Source of the DNA: Marinobacter koreensis
Lineage (GTDB): Bacteria > Pseudomonadota > Gammaproteobacteria > Pseudomonadales > Oleiphilaceae
Length of the DNA stretch: 64,000 nt
Assembly (NCBI RefSeq): GCF_023156285.1
Contig: NZ_JAKZAJ010000001.1
Span: forward strand, 1-64,000
Direction: 5' to 3'
This document shows, in pieces, positions 63,558-64,000 of the stretch (the stretch's first letter is position 1; every line of letters begins with the position of its first letter). The notes below the pieces were generated by a model. That model was not told where the DNA came from and ran no database searches. It saw only the letters and a list, made by a program, of their open reading frames with translations. Position numbers and translations under genes: made by a program.

Positions 63558-64000
63558 GTGCCACACGTGCAACTTGCCCTCCTGTTGGGAATGACCGTCG
63601 CCCTTGGGCCGCTCGCGCTCGATGCTTACCTGCCGGCGTTCCCGGATATTGCCGATAGTCTCGGTGTCGGCCATGGGGACGTGGGCCTGACCCTGAGCGC
63701 ATACGTGGCCTCCCTCGGGCTGGCGCAGCTGGTGGGTGGCCCCCTGTCTGATCGATACGGTAGACGGGTGATCCTTCTGTGCGGGCTGGCTATTTTTGCA
63801 GTTGGCGCATTGATGGTTGCCCAGGCTGACAGCCTGGCCCACATGATGATGTGGCGCCTGATCCAGGGGGTTGGCGGTGCCTTTTGTGCGGTCTCCGTGC
63901 CGGCCATTGTCCGTGATCAGTCCAGTGGTGCGGACTCGGCCCGGTTATTTGCGTTGATCGGGCTGATCATGTTCGTCGCGCCCGCCCTGGCGCCCACGAT
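63558..64000 (+). CDS. MFS transporter, Bcr/CflA drug-resistance type (cut by window end)
   Basis: An open frame from GTG 63558 (GGAG upstream) to the window end, 147 residues without stop. It begins LALLLGMTVALGPLALDAYLPAFPDIA, typical of Bcr/CflA transporters (LxLDxYLPAxP). The MFS loop-2/3 motif is GPLSDRYGRRVILL near 70-83, followed by MMMWRLIQGVGGAF with the conserved Arg. About four of the expected twelve membrane segments are present. Such proteins export drugs, sulfonamides or small peptides by proton antiport; the specific substrate is unknown. Confidence 0.88.
   Translation, partial: MPHVQLALLLGMTVALGPLALDAYLPAFPDIADSLGVGHGDVGLTLSAYVASLGLAQLVGGPLSDRYGRRVILLCGLAIFAVGALMVAQADSLAHMMMWRLIQGVGGAFCAVSVPAIVRDQSSGADSARLFALIGLIMFVAPALAPT

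Overview
The window reads as a contiguous chromosomal piece of a marine gammaproteobacterium. Protein sequences and gene order (nusA-infB operon, aru/aot arginine genes, AsrA-type Lon, glc locus) resemble Pseudomonas and, most of all, Marinobacter; the genus is an inference. Coding density and base composition look even, and I see no prophage, transposase gene, integron or CRISPR array. The first gene (carB) and the last (a Bcr/CflA-type MFS transporter) are cut by the window ends.

Layout. 1-7.8 kb: carB-greA, yhbY, rlmE-ftsH, folP-glmM, tpiA. 7.8-17.4 kb: secG, tRNA-Leu(GAG), then the translation/RNA operon rimP-nusA-infB-rbfA-truB-rpsO-pnp. Between the tRNA and rimP lies a near-consensus sigma-70 promoter followed by two intrinsic terminators, either an attenuated leader or a small RNA. 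17.5-20.8 kb, minus strand: three envelope or secreted proteins (alpha/beta hydrolase, DUF4105, DUF3015). 21-26 kb, minus: livKHMGF branched-chain amino-acid ABC importer. 26-31.4 kb: a TPR/coiled-coil membrane protein, a MarR regulator with a perfect palindromic operator, an AsrA-like Lon protease and a CnoX-like thioredoxin. 31.4-42 kb: KamA-type aminomutase, aceEF, an Old-Yellow-Enzyme-type oxidoreductase, a porin, and a DnaQ-like exonuclease fused to a GIY-YIG nuclease.

42-53 kb is an arginine module: aruCFG-astD-astB on the plus strand degrade arginine to glutamate and succinate, with the last-step gene astE on the opposite strand next to an arginine-type ABC importer (aotPJQM). 53-61.7 kb is a glycolate module: GlcC-type regulator, divergent TRAP transporter with a Tat-exported binding protein, GlcG, and the three subunits GlcD, GlcE and GlcF. 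The right end holds a DUF4124 protein, a LysE/RhtB exporter, a short ArfA-like rescue-factor gene with a hairpin over its stop codon, dgkA, and the start of an MFS transporter.

The most unusual signal is a pair of intergenic elements (37854-37955 and 49588-49695). Both have a 54-base related core, 41/54 identical by my hand alignment, with paired base changes in one internal stem. Each is enclosed by perfectly complementary 24- or 27-base arms whose sequence is unrelated between the copies. Both point the same way relative to the flanking genes. A second, simpler palindromic repeat (GGGGTCAGATGAA type) occurs at 31418 and 48500. GntR-type palindromes containing TGGTCTGACCA stand before kamA and twice in the glcC-dctP gap, suggesting shared control of amino-acid and C2-acid metabolism.
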